From Vallicoccus soli (GTDB taxonomy: Bacteria > Actinomycetota > Actinomycetes > Motilibacterales > Motilibacteraceae): a DNA stretch of 64,000 nucleotides. The stretch is from positions 124,001 to 188,000 of the forward strand of contig NZ_QZEZ01000001.1 in assembly GCF_003594885.1 (NCBI RefSeq), in the 5' to 3' direction. Within the stretch, counting starts at the first letter, position 1. Each line of letters begins with the position of its first letter. Under the pieces are notes generated by a model. The model was not told where the DNA came from and did not search any database. It saw only the letters and a list, made by a program, of their open reading frames with translations. Below, piece by piece: positions 44,350 to 51,993 of the stretch. The position numbers were made by a program, and so were the translations under genes.

Positions 44350-45468
44350 TCAGGCGGTGTGGAGGCGGCGGACGAGGGTCAGCAGGAACGGGGCGCCGAC
44401 CAGGGCGGTGACGATGCCGATGGGCAGCTCGCGCGGCTGCAGGGCGACGCGGGCGACGACGTCGGCCCAGACGAGGAACACCGCGCCCATGAGGGCCGCG
44501 ACCGGGACCGCGCGGGCGTGCGCGGCGCCGACGGCGCGCCGCGCGAGGTGCGGCACGACGAGCCCGACGAACCCGATGCTCCCCGAGACCGCGACGAGCA
44601 CGCCGACGCAGAGCGAGACGAGCACGAGGAGCCGCGTGCGGAAGGCCGTGGGGGACACCCCGAGCGAGAGCGCGGTGTCGTCGCCGATCGCGAGCGCGTC
44701 GAGCCGCCGGCCCCGGAGCGCCAGCAGCGCCACGGTCAGCGCGACGACGACGGCGACGACCGCGAGCGGGCCGCCCCAGCGCGCGAGGCCGAGCGAGCCG
44801 AGCAGCCAGAAGAGCACCGACCGCGCGCCCTCGGCCGAGCCGGAGGCGAAGATGAGGAAGCTCGTGGCGGCGTAGAGCGCGTACCCGACGGCGACGCCGG
44901 CGAGCAGCAGCCGCACGGAGGTCACCGTCCCCGCCGACCGCGCGACGAGGAACACGAGCAGCGCGGCGGCGAGGGCGCCGACGAAGGCGCTGCCCTGGAG
45001 CGCGTAATCGCCGAAGCCCGCCCCGACGCCGAAGAGGATCGCCGCCGCGGCGCCGCTGGACGCCCCGGAGCCGATCCCCAGCAGGTACGGGTCCGCGAGC
45101 ACGTTGCGCACCATGGCCTGCAGCGCGGCGCCGCAGACGGCGAGCCCCGCGCCGACGAGGACCGCGAGCAGCACGCGCGGCACCCGCACCTGCCAGACGA
45201 TGGCGTCCTGGCTCGGGCTCCACGCCTGCTCCGCGGGCCAGCCGAGGGTGTGGTGGCCGACCACGGCGGCGACGGTCGCCGGGGGCACGGCCACCGCCCC
45301 GGCGCCGACCGCCACGAGGACGCTGACGACGAGCAGGGCCAGCAGCCCCCCGGTCCACAGCACGGCCCGGCGCCGGCGCCGCGCGAGGCCGAGCCGATCG
45401 GCCGCGTTCGCGCCGGCCCCGGCGGGCGCCCCCGGGCGCGGCGGCGCGGGCGCGGGGCCTGCGCTCAT
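44350..45468 (-). CDS. FecCD-type permease
   Basis: 372 residues, ten or so membrane helices, with family motifs LAVCGAALQAMVRNVLADPYLLG and GSIGFVGLVVPHLARR. The short cytoplasmic N terminus is Pro/Ala rich. ATG at 45468 follows AGGAGG and overlaps the MFS stop as ATGA. A single permease subunit presumably makes a homodimer. Order of transcription is MFS, permease, binding protein, ATPase. Confidence 0.95.
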   Translation of the reverse strand: MSAGPAPAPPRPGAPAGAGANAADRLGLARRRRRAVLWTGGLLALLVVSVLVAVGAGAVAVPPATVAAVVGHHTLGWPAEQAWSPSQDAIVWQVRVPRVLLAVLVGAGLAVCGAALQAMVRNVLADPYLLGIGSGASSGAAAAILFGVGAGFGDYALQGSAFVGALAAALLVFLVARSAGTVTSVRLLLAGVAVGYALYAATSFLIFASGSAEGARSVLFWLLGSLGLARWGGPLAVVAVVVALTVALLALRGRRLDALAIGDDTALSLGVSPTAFRTRLLVLVSLCVGVLVAVSGSIGFVGLVVPHLARRAVGAAHARAVPVAALMGAVFLVWADVVARVALQPRELPIGIVTALVGAPFLLTLVRRLHTA

Positions 45469-46808
45469 GCCGGGGTCCTCCTGGGGGGTGCAGCGGTGGT
45501 CGTGCCGGCAGCCTCCCACGCCCCGCGACGCGTGTGCAATTGCGCAGCGTTCGCAGGAAGCGGGCGGAGGTGGCGGCGCAGCAGCGCGACGGCCACCGCG
45601 CCCGCGGCGGGCAGCGCGGCGACCAGGAGCCAGGGCAGCGCCCGGGCCGGCCCCGCGGCCCCACCCGCGTCGAAGGCGCGCCCGACCAGCGCGCCGCTCG
45701 CGAGGACGGCGACGCCGCCCGCGGTGCTCAGCAGCCCGTAGCGCGCGCCGAGGTGGCGCCCTGCCGCCAGGCGCGCGACGACGTCGCGGGTCACCGGCAG
45801 CAGGAGCATCTGCCCGAGCGTGAGCAGCAGCACGAAGCCGCCCGCCGCGGCGACGAGCGCGCCCGACGCGCCGGGCTGCGCCTGGCGGACCGCGGCGACG
45901 AGGAGCGCGCCGGCGGCGAGGGCGATGAAGCCGAGCACGAGGGACCGTACGGTCCCCAGCCGCCGCTCCGCCCACCGGGTGAGGGGCAGCTGGGCGAGGA
46001 CGACGAGCAGCGACGCGCCGACGAAGAAGGGGCCGACCGCGGCGTCGGAGCCGGTGCTGCGCGCGAGCTCCAGGGGCAGCGCCAGGTAGAGCTGGTGGTA
46101 GGTGGCGAGGTAGCCGCAGGAGGCCGCGGCGAAGAGCAGGAACGGCCGGTCGCGCAGCACCTCGCCCCAGCCGGCGAGCACCGGCGCGCCGCGGTGCGCG
46201 GGGGCGTCGCGCGGCAGCAGGCGCAGGTGGACGGCGAGGACGCCGGCGAAGACCGCCGCGGCCACCAGGCAGGAGGCCCGGAAGCCGGCGAGCAGCAGCG
46301 CGGTGCCGAGGGCGGGGCCGAGCAGGGTGCCCACCTGCGAGCAGACGCCGTTGAGCGCGAAGACCTCGCTGCGCGACGGCCCGTCCCCGCGCTCCTGCGT
46401 CGTCCGCGCGAGCGCCGCCTCCACCGCCGGCGTGAAGAGCGCGCCCGCCACGCCGACGAGCACGACCCCGGCGACGACGCCGCCGAGGCCCTGCGCGGCG
46501 CCGAGCAGCACGAAGCCCGCGATGCGCACGACGATGCCCGTGAGCACGACCGGCCGGGTGCCCAGGTGGTCCGCCAGCGTGCCCCCGAGGAGGAACAGCC
46601 CCTGCTGGCTCGCCGTCCGCAGTCCCAGCAGGAGGCCGACGGTGCCGGCCGCGAGGCCGAGGTCCTCGCCGAGGTGCACCGCGAGGAACGGCAGCACCAT
46701 GAAGAAGCCGACGTTGAAGGCGAGCATCGTCAGCACGAGCAGGCGCGCCACGGGGTCGACCCGCCGGAGCAGGGCGAGCGCGGACCAGCGGTCCAGGGCG
46801 CGCGGCAC
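45465..46808 (-). CDS. MFS transporter, first gene of the importer operon
   Basis: 447 residues and 12 predicted helices. LLLGLRTASQQGLFLLGGTLADHLGTRP and the second-half RWAERRLGTVRSL are the usual MFS loop motifs. The GTG start has GGAGG six bases above. Operons with an MFS gene and a FecCD importer commonly pair siderophore export or release with re-uptake, so a siderophore or metallophore exporter is a fair guess. The promoter region carries an inverted repeat shared with the divergent GNAT gene. Confidence 0.9.
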   Translation of the reverse strand: MPRALDRWSALALLRRVDPVARLLVLTMLAFNVGFFMVLPFLAVHLGEDLGLAAGTVGLLLGLRTASQQGLFLLGGTLADHLGTRPVVLTGIVVRIAGFVLLGAAQGLGGVVAGVVLVGVAGALFTPAVEAALARTTQERGDGPSRSEVFALNGVCSQVGTLLGPALGTALLLAGFRASCLVAAAVFAGVLAVHLRLLPRDAPAHRGAPVLAGWGEVLRDRPFLLFAAASCGYLATYHQLYLALPLELARSTGSDAAVGPFFVGASLLVVLAQLPLTRWAERRLGTVRSLVLGFIALAAGALLVAAVRQAQPGASGALVAAAGGFVLLLTLGQMLLLPVTRDVVARLAAGRHLGARYGLLSTAGGVAVLASGALVGRAFDAGGAAGPARALPWLLVAALPAAGAVAVALLRRHLRPLPANAAQLHTRRGAWEAAGTTTAAPPRRTPA

Positions 46809-46828
46809 GGGCTGCCTCCGGGTGCGGT

Positions 46829-46849
46829 TGCTGCGAGGACTTCGCAACA
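46829..46849. promoter_or_regulatory. Inverted repeat between the MFS and GNAT genes
   Basis: TGCTGCGA (46829-46836), a 5-nt spacer and TCGCAACA (46842-46849) match in 7 of 8 positions. A second, overlapping perfect hairpin CTTCGC-AACA-GCGAAG lies at 46840-46855. The divergent position makes an operator likely. It does not look like an IdeR/DtxR box. Confidence 0.5.
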
Positions 46850-46864
46850 GCGAAGCACACGCGC

Positions 46865-46870
46865 TAGCGT
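46865..46870 (+). promoter_or_regulatory. -10 element of the GNAT gene (TAGCGT), leaderless type
   Basis: TAGCGT starts 13 nt before the ATG at 46878, with TTCGCA 18 nt further upstream. No Shine-Dalgarno sequence is present. Confidence 0.5.
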
Positions 46871-46877
46871 CGCCCGC

Positions 46878-47447
46878 ATGACGGTCCTCGAGCGCGCGCC
46901 CGCCCCCGTCGGCGGGTACGCGGTCCGCCCCGCCGGACCGTCCGACCTGGCCGCGGTGCGCGCGCTCGTGCTCGACGTCACCCTGCGCGACCTCGGCTAC
47001 GGCTACGAGCCCGCGTGGCACCGCGACCTCGACCGCGCGGCGCAGACCTACCTCGCGCCCGGGCGCACGCTGCTCGTCGCCGTCGACGGCGACGGCCGGG
47101 TCGTCGCCACGGCGGGGGTCCGGCCGGGCGGGCCGACGGCGCCGGCCGCCATGGTCGAGCGGTACGCCCGCGCCGGGCGCGTCGCGCAGCTCGTCCGGGT
47201 CGCGACCGACCCGGCGCACCGGCGGCGGGGCCTGGCCCGCGCGCTCGCCGAGGGCTGCCGCGCCTTCGCCGCGACCGCCGGGTACGACGTCCTCTGCCTG
47301 CACACGAACGCCCGCACCCCCGCCGCGCTGCCGTTCTGGCGCTCCCTCGGGGCCGTCGTCGTGCTCGACGAGCGCGGGCGCGAGGCCGACCCTCGCCTGG
47401 CGACGGTGCACCTCGAGCTGCCGCTGGGTCGGGCCGCCGCGGGCTGA
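46878..47447 (+). CDS. GNAT-family acetyltransferase
   Basis: 189 residues; the acetyl-CoA motif A is QLVRVATDPAHRRRGLARALAEG, where R-R-R-G-L-A forms the pyrophosphate loop. The substrate is not evident. It diverges from the MFS/importer operon across 69 bp with a shared palindrome, so it may be part of the same response (for example siderophore modification), but this is inference. Confidence 0.9.
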   Translation: MTVLERAPAPVGGYAVRPAGPSDLAAVRALVLDVTLRDLGYGYEPAWHRDLDRAAQTYLAPGRTLLVAVDGDGRVVATAGVRPGGPTAPAAMVERYARAGRVAQLVRVATDPAHRRRGLARALAEGCRAFAATAGYDVLCLHTNARTPAALPFWRSLGAVVVLDERGREADPRLATVHLELPLGRAAAG

Positions 47448-47587
47448 GCCGGGTGGGGCCCGGCCGCGCCCGAGCCCGTCCTCCCGCGCGGCCGGCCGGG
47501 CGGGGCCGGGACAGGTCCGGCTGGTGCCGCGCGCCGGCGCCCCCGCTGCTGCCGCGGGTGCGCCGGCGTGACGGCCTTGTGTGCGCC
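47448..47587. other. Intergenic region before the repeat array
   Basis: 140 bp of GC-rich sequence with no gene, promoter or terminator that I can support. Confidence 0.4.
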
Positions 47588-47790
47588 ATGAGGGGCACCC
47601 TCAGGCAGCGGTGCCGGATGAGGGGCACCCTCAGGCAGGGGTGCCGGATGAGGGGCACCCCCAGGCAGCGGTGCCGGATGAGGGGCACCCTGAGGCAGCG
47701 GTGCCGGATGAGGGGCACCCTCAGCAGAGTCGAGTCTGCTGAGGGGCACCCTCAGGCGGGGAAGCCGCTCGAGGGGCACCCTCAGGCGGG
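47588..47790. repeat. Tandem array of a 30-bp unit containing two small hairpins
   Basis: A unit beginning ATGAGGGGCACCCTCAGG starts at 47588, 47618, 47648, 47678 and 47708 (exact 30-bp period), with diverged copies at 47740 and 47771. Each has the palindrome TGAGGG-GCA-CCCTCA and then GGCA-GCGG-TGCC. Variation between copies lies mainly in single bases of the stems. There are no spacers, so it is not CRISPR. It behaves like a REP-type or VNTR element between the GNAT and metallothionein-like genes. Confidence 0.85.
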
Positions 47791-47832
47791 AGGGTGAGGC
47801 ACGCTCAGGCGGCTGTGCTCAGGCGGTTGTGC

Positions 47833-48153
47833 TCAGGCGGCGTGCTTGCAGGTGCTGCAGGAGCAGTCGGCACAGGTGCAGTTCGCGCAGCTGTCGGAGC
47901 AGTGCGCGCAGGCGCAGGTGTTGTGGTTGCACGTGGCGCAGGTGCAGTCCGTGCACGAGCAGTTCGCGCACAGGTCGGTGCAGCCCTGGCACGAGCAGGT
48001 GGCGCACTCGTCGTAGTGGCCGTCGTGCTCGTGGTGGGCGTGGCCGTCGTGCAGGTAGTCGACGTGGTCCTCGTGGATCACGGCCTCGTGCCCGCAGGCG
48101 GGGCCGTGGGTGTGCCCGTGGGACTCGGCGGTGCGGTGGTCGGTGACCGTCAT
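47833..48153 (-). CDS. Metallothionein-like Cys/His-rich metal-binding protein
   Basis: 106 residues. Residues 1-48 are His-rich, with SHGHTHGPACGH and DYLHDGHAHHEHDGHYDE, a segment found as a short protein beside ArsR-type genes in actinomycetes. Residues 50-102 contain 19 Cys in repeats of C-x-C, C-x2-C and C-x3-C (CATCSCQGC, CANCSCTDCTCATC, CANCTCADCSCSTC). In total there are 20 Cys and 16 His. No signal peptide. Binding of Zn2+, Cd2+ or Cu+ in thiolate clusters is expected. An SmtB-type repressor lies directly upstream on the same strand. Confidence 0.85.
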   Translation of the reverse strand: MTVTDHRTAESHGHTHGPACGHEAVIHEDHVDYLHDGHAHHEHDGHYDECATCSCQGCTDLCANCSCTDCTCATCNHNTCACAHCSDSCANCTCADCSCSTCKHAA

Positions 48154-48231
48154 GCGGGGTTCCTCTCGTGCTCCCCGGCGCGGCGGGCGCCGGGGCAGGG
48201 CGGGGCGACGGCGGACCGGGCGTCCGTCGGC

Positions 48232-48266
48232 GGTGGTCGTGCTGGTGGTCGTGCGGGTGGTCGTGC
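48232..48266. repeat. Three 12-bp tandem copies, GGTGGTCGTGC
   Basis: Copies begin at 48232, 48244 and 48256. On the minus strand they read as His-Asp-His codons in one frame immediately after the ArsR stop, so they may be a frame-shifted remnant of a His-rich tail (see findings). Confidence 0.7.
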
Positions 48267-48272
48267 GCCCGG

Positions 48273-48602
48273 TCAGGTCGCGACGGGGCGGTCCTCGGCG
48301 GCGTGCTGCACCGCGTCGAGGACGATGTGCGCCACGTGCTCGTCCGCGAGCGCGTAGACGACCTCGCGGCCCTGCCGGTCGCCGCGCACGAGGTGCGCGG
48401 CGCGCAGGTGCCGCAGGTGCTGGCTCACCAGGGGCTGCGAGGCCCCCAGCGCGTCGACCAGCTCCTGGACCCGCCGCTCGGCCCGCGCGAGCTCCACGAC
48501 GATGCCCAGCCGGAGCGGGGTCGACAGCACCTTGAACAGCTCGGCGGCCGCCAGGAGGGCGGGGTCGCCCCCGGGGCGGCCGTCGGGCTGCTCGTCAGGC
48601 AC
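48273..48602 (-). CDS. ArsR/SmtB-family zinc-type repressor
   Basis: The GTG at 48602 gives 109 residues, with winged-helix segments FKVLSTPLRLGIVVEL and SQPLVSQHLRHLRAAHLV. The C-terminal helix carries Asp87, His89, His100 and Glu103 (D-x-H-x10-H-x2-E), the same spacing as the alpha-5 Zn2+ site of SmtB/CzrA. The alpha-3 ELCVCDL cysteine site is absent. This points to Zn2+ (possibly Co2+/Ni2+) sensing and derepression of the metallothionein-like gene. The promoter is leaderless type and overlaps a dyad operator. Confidence 0.9.
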   Translation of the reverse strand: MPDEQPDGRPGGDPALLAAAELFKVLSTPLRLGIVVELARAERRVQELVDALGASQPLVSQHLRHLRAAHLVRGDRQGREVVYALADEHVAHIVLDAVQHAAEDRPVAT

Positions 48603-48608
48603 CGCAGG

Positions 48609-48640
48609 ACCGTAGCACGTATAGCGACGTGTGCATATGT
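48609..48640 (-). promoter_or_regulatory. Leaderless promoter and SmtB-type operator
   Basis: On the minus strand TACGGT (48614 to 48609) begins 12 nt before the GTG at 48602. Directly upstream, 48617-48640, is an AT-rich dyad: arms A-C-x-T-A-T and A-T-A-x-G-T flank a central ACGT, 12-2-12-like in layout. Such AT content is striking in this GC background. It is the probable autoregulatory site. Confidence 0.6.
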
Positions 48641-48659
48641 CGATCTCCGCCGGCGGCAA

Positions 48660-49166
48660 TTACCGCACCGCGAGCGTGAAGAGCAGCAGCCCCGCCCCGT
48701 GCGTCTCGACCTCGAACTGGCCGGTCTCGTCGGCGGTGAGCTCCAGGGTGCCGGGCACGCCGGGCTCGAGGTCGAGCGACGGGCCGCCGAAGCCGTGCAC
48801 GTGCAGCTCGTCCTGCTCGTCGCTGGTCACGGTGATCCGCACGCGGTCGCCCTCGGCGATGTCGTACGTGCCCGTCGCCGGGCTGACCTCGCCGTCGGCG
48901 ATGGCCACCTCGATCTCCCGCGCCGCGGTGGCGTCGGGCGCCTCGGGCGCGGTCGTGCCGGGGGCGGGGACAGCGGCAGAGGGGCTGGCGGGCGGGCTGG
49001 CGGGCGGGCTGGCGGACGGGCTGGCGGACGCCGCGGGGGCGGCGCCCGACGTGCCCTCCTCGTCCGCCGACGCGCAGCCGGCGAGGCCGCCGGCGAGCGC
49101 GGCGAGCAGCAGGAGCGCGGCAGGGGCGCGGCGGGCGCGGGTCGTACGGGTCGTGCGCGTGGTCAT
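48660..49166 (-). CDS. Cupredoxin-like lipoprotein
   Basis: 168 residues; lipobox AGGLAGCA (Cys31), a Ser/Pro/Ala linker with tandem P-A-S-P repeats (about 44-65), then a beta-sandwich with VRITVTSDEQDELHVHGFGG and FEVETHGAGLLLFTLAVR. His in HVHG and in ETHG could be copper ligands, but the usual Cys and Met are absent, so type 1 copper is unlikely. The domain is common next to PepSY membrane proteins. Ends with TAA, rare here. Confidence 0.82.
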   Translation of the reverse strand: MTTRTTRTTRARRAPAALLLLAALAGGLAGCASADEEGTSGAAPAASASPSASPPASPPASPSAAVPAPGTTAPEAPDATAAREIEVAIADGEVSPATGTYDIAEGDRVRITVTSDEQDELHVHGFGGPSLDLEPGVPGTLELTADETGQFEVETHGAGLLLFTLAVR

Positions 49167-49268
49167 GCGTGGTCCTCCTGGGGCGTGCGGGGCCGCCGGG
49201 CCCGCCCCACGGACAGGGGCGGGCCCGGCGGGGCTCGGGTGTGCGCTCGTGGCGCGGGGGTGCGCGGG

Positions 49269-50846
49269 TCAGGCGCCGGCGGGCGTGCGCCGCCGCAGCC
49301 GGGCGCGCAGCCCGAGCAGCACGTCGACGGCGAGGAACGCGAGCAGGCTCACCCCGAGCAGGGGCAGGGCCCAGCCCACGGCGAGCGCGGCGAGGCCGAC
49401 GAGCGCGACCGCCCACGGCGGGGCCGAGCGCAGGGCGCCCCGCGGGTACGGCCGCCCCACCCCGCCGCGGCGGGACAGGTCGGGCCGGCGCTGCCACCAC
49501 ATCCGGTAGCCCCAGACGATCGTGCAGGCCAGGCCCAGGGCCAGGGCGAGCAGCACGAGCTGGTTGAGCAGGCCCCACGAGCCCATGTGCAGGTCGACGC
49601 CCCAGCGGGCCAGCTTGGCCATGAGCGGGTGGTCGGCGAAGTCGACCCGGTCCACGACGGTGCCGCTCGCGGGGTCCACCGACGCGGCGTCGACGTCGGT
49701 CGGGAAGCCGCGGTCGATCTCGGTGACGGTCCACGCCGCGCCCTCGCCGGCCGGCGGCTCCACCTCGACCTTGCCGGCGTCGATCCCGCCGTCGCGGGCG
49801 ACGGCCAGCGCGCGCTCGTAGTCCGAGGCCAGCGCCGCCGGGTGCACGTCGGCGCCGTGCCCCTCGTGCCCCGCGAGCCCGCCGTGGTCCGCGTGCTCGC
49901 CGGCCGGCTCGGAGGTGCCCTCGCTGCCGGGCAGCGCCGTGCTCACCGCGGGCGTCGACCAGCCCAGCGCGCTGCGGAGGTCGGAGACGCCGGCCCCGGC
50001 GTACGTCGACCACGTGAGGCCGGTCGCCGACAGCGCCAGGAGGCCGAGCGAGGTCCACGCGCCGACGGCGCCGTGGAAGCTGCGGGTGCGCCGCCGGCCC
50101 GAGGCCGACAGGTCGGGCAGCAGGAGCCGCCGGGCGCGCGCCCGGCGCCGCGCGCGCGCCGTCCACAGCACGAGGCCGCTGAGGGCGAGCACCCACAGCC
50201 ACGAGGCGGCGAGCTCGCTGTAGAGGCGTCCGGGCTCGCCGAGGTGCAGGTGCCGGTGCAGCTGGCTGACCCAGGTGCGCAGCGGGAGGACGCCGCTCGT
50301 GCCGTACACGGTGAGCTCGCCGCGCACCTCGCCCGTCCCGGGGTCGACGAAGACGGCCCGGGTCTCGGACTCCGCGAGGTCGCCGACGGCGAACATGACG
50401 CGGGTCGTGTCGGAGGGCGTCGGCGCGGGGCGCACCGCGACGAGGTCCTCGGCGTCGTGCACGGCGAACGCGGCTTCGACCTGCTGGCCGAGCGGCAGCT
50501 GCGTCGGCGACGGGTCGACGCGCAGCTCGTCGCGGTAGACGACCTGCTCGAGCTGCGGCGTGGCGGCGTAGAGGGCGCCGCTGAGCGCCGCGACGAGCAG
50601 GAACGGGCCGACGAGGACGCCGGCGTAGAAGTGCCAGCGCAGCAGCAGCGGGCGCCACCAGCCGGCACGGGGGGCGCTGGGGCCCTCCGGCGAGGTGCGG
50701 GGGCGGACGAGGGCGGTACGGGCGGCGCCGTCGGTGCGGCCGCCGGTGCGGCTGTCGGGGCCGGTGCGGGCGTCGGTCGGCGGGGTGGTCGGCGGGGCGG
50801 TCTGCGGGGCGGCGCCGGGCACGGCGGGGCCTGGGGGTGGGTTCAC
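49269..50846 (-). CDS. PepSY-domain membrane protein
   Basis: 525 residues with four membrane helices; the first follows LLLRWHFYAGVLVGPFLLVAALSGALYA, a PepSY-associated helix. Two PepSY-type periplasmic regions (about 100-165 and 300-420) lie between. The periplasmic His-rich stretch HADHGGLAGHEGHGADVH (about 295-315) suggests metal binding. Relatives act in ferric-siderophore or copper reduction. The long Pro/Thr-rich cytoplasmic N terminus is low complexity. Operon-like with the cupredoxin lipoprotein and the membrane protein at 50908. Confidence 0.88.
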   Translation of the reverse strand: MNPPPGPAVPGAAPQTAPPTTPPTDARTGPDSRTGGRTDGAARTALVRPRTSPEGPSAPRAGWWRPLLLRWHFYAGVLVGPFLLVAALSGALYAATPQLEQVVYRDELRVDPSPTQLPLGQQVEAAFAVHDAEDLVAVRPAPTPSDTTRVMFAVGDLAESETRAVFVDPGTGEVRGELTVYGTSGVLPLRTWVSQLHRHLHLGEPGRLYSELAASWLWVLALSGLVLWTARARRRARARRLLLPDLSASGRRRTRSFHGAVGAWTSLGLLALSATGLTWSTYAGAGVSDLRSALGWSTPAVSTALPGSEGTSEPAGEHADHGGLAGHEGHGADVHPAALASDYERALAVARDGGIDAGKVEVEPPAGEGAAWTVTEIDRGFPTDVDAASVDPASGTVVDRVDFADHPLMAKLARWGVDLHMGSWGLLNQLVLLALALGLACTIVWGYRMWWQRRPDLSRRGGVGRPYPRGALRSAPPWAVALVGLAALAVGWALPLLGVSLLAFLAVDVLLGLRARLRRRTPAGA

Positions 50847-50907
50847 GGGGGTCCGTCCTGGGACGCGGGGTGTCGGGGGCACGGCGGGGCCGGCCCCGCA
50901 CCCCGTC

Positions 50908-51480
50908 TCAGCGGACGGCGGCGGCGGCGACGGCCCGGCGGTGCGCCGGGGGGCCGCGACGGGCGGCGTCGAGCACGAGCAGGCGCGGGCGCAGCGGCAC
51001 GGGCCGCGCGGCCGGTCGCGCCAGCGGGGCGCGGGCGGGCAGCGCCCGGGCCACGAGCAGGCGCACGAGCGGGCGCAGCAGCTCCAGCAGGGCGGCGGCG
51101 GCCCGCTCGCCCGCGCGGAGCACGACGGCCGCGGCGAGCGTCGCGACGACGTGGGCGAGGCCCATCGCGTCCGGCGGCAGCACGGGGTCGGCGGCGGGCA
51201 GCGCGCCGTGCGCGTGCCCGGCGGCGCCGGCCGCGTGCAGGAGCACGTGCACCGCCACCTGCCCGAGGGCCAGCAGCGCCAGCACCTCGGCGGCACCGAC
51301 CGGGCGGCGCGTGGCGGGCCACCAGAGCGCCGCGACGAGCGCCGCGGACAGCAGGGCGGCGAGGGCGTCCGGCGGGTGGCCGGAGGCCAGGACGTGCGCG
51401 AGCACGCCCAGCGCCGTCGTCGTGCCGGCCGCGACGAGGCAGCGCAGGGCGCGCAGCGCACCCCGTGCCGTCGTCGTCAC
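50908..51480 (-). CDS. Small integral membrane protein
   Basis: 190 residues, three to five hydrophobic helices with H-V-L-L-H-A-A-G-A-A-G-H near the middle, otherwise unfamiliar. GTG start; minus-strand TAGGGT at 51493-51488 lies 13 nt upstream without a Shine-Dalgarno, so leaderless. It heads the PepSY/cupredoxin run. The function is unknown; similar proteins sit next to PepSY genes in other actinomycetes. Confidence 0.75.
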   Translation of the reverse strand: MTTTARGALRALRCLVAAGTTTALGVLAHVLASGHPPDALAALLSAALVAALWWPATRRPVGAAEVLALLALGQVAVHVLLHAAGAAGHAHGALPAADPVLPPDAMGLAHVVATLAAAVVLRAGERAAAALLELLRPLVRLLVARALPARAPLARPAARPVPLRPRLLVLDAARRGPPAHRRAVAAAAVR

Positions 51481-51487
51481 GCGGGCC

Positions 51488-51493
51488 ACCCTA
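51488..51493 (-). promoter_or_regulatory. -10 element (TAGGGT), leaderless type
   Basis: TAGGGT starts 13 nt before the GTG at 51480 on the minus strand. Confidence 0.5.
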
Positions 51494-51633
51494 GGCGCAG
51501 GCGCACCGCGCGCACGAGGGGTCCGGGGCGCGCGCAGGCAAGCCTCTCCTGCCTGGACGGACCTGTGCGGACCCGGCACGCTGGGGCACGACCCGGCCGT
51601 CACGGGTCGCCCGGCGACGAGGAGGAGAAGGAC

Positions 51634-51924
51634 ATGTCGACCGTCCAGGAGCTGCCCCCGGTCCAGGAGTGCTCCGTCGGCAGCTGCTCGTACAACGCGG
51701 ACGCCGCCTGCCACGCGGGCGCGATCACCGTCGGTGGCGAGCACGCCCACTGCGGCACCTTCGTGGAGATCCCGCTCAAGGGCGGTCTCGACCGGGTCGG
51801 CCGCGTCGGGGCCTGCCACCGGCAGGAGTGCCGGCACAACGACGACCTCGAGTGCGGCGCGCCGTCGGTGCGCGTGGGGCCGGCGCGCGACGTCGCCGAC
51901 TGCCTGACCTTCGAGCCGCGCTGA
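51634..51924 (+). CDS. DUF1540 Cys-rich protein
   Basis: 96 residues; two DUF1540-like halves, VQECSVGSCSYNADAACHAG (10-29) and the later GACHRQECRHNDDLECGAP, each with Cys in C-x4-C-x7-C spacing. The family is small, presumed to bind metal, and often stress-regulated. ATG after GGAGGAG. No neighbour in the same direction. The exact role is unknown. Confidence 0.85.
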   Translation: MSTVQELPPVQECSVGSCSYNADAACHAGAITVGGEHAHCGTFVEIPLKGGLDRVGRVGACHRQECRHNDDLECGAPSVRVGPARDVADCLTFEPR

Positions 51925-51993
51925 CGGCCGGGGCGCGACGAGCCCGGGCTGCCCTCGGCGTCGGCCGACCTGCCGCCGGGCCGGCGTGACCGG

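Noticed and set aside
47588-47790. CRISPR array
   Set aside because: Units are directly adjacent without spacers and no cas genes are near.
47833-48153. Reading of the plus-strand Val/Gly frame instead of the Cys-rich protein
   Set aside because: The minus frame has clear His/Cys design, a ribosome site and an SmtB-type partner; the plus frame is low complexity.
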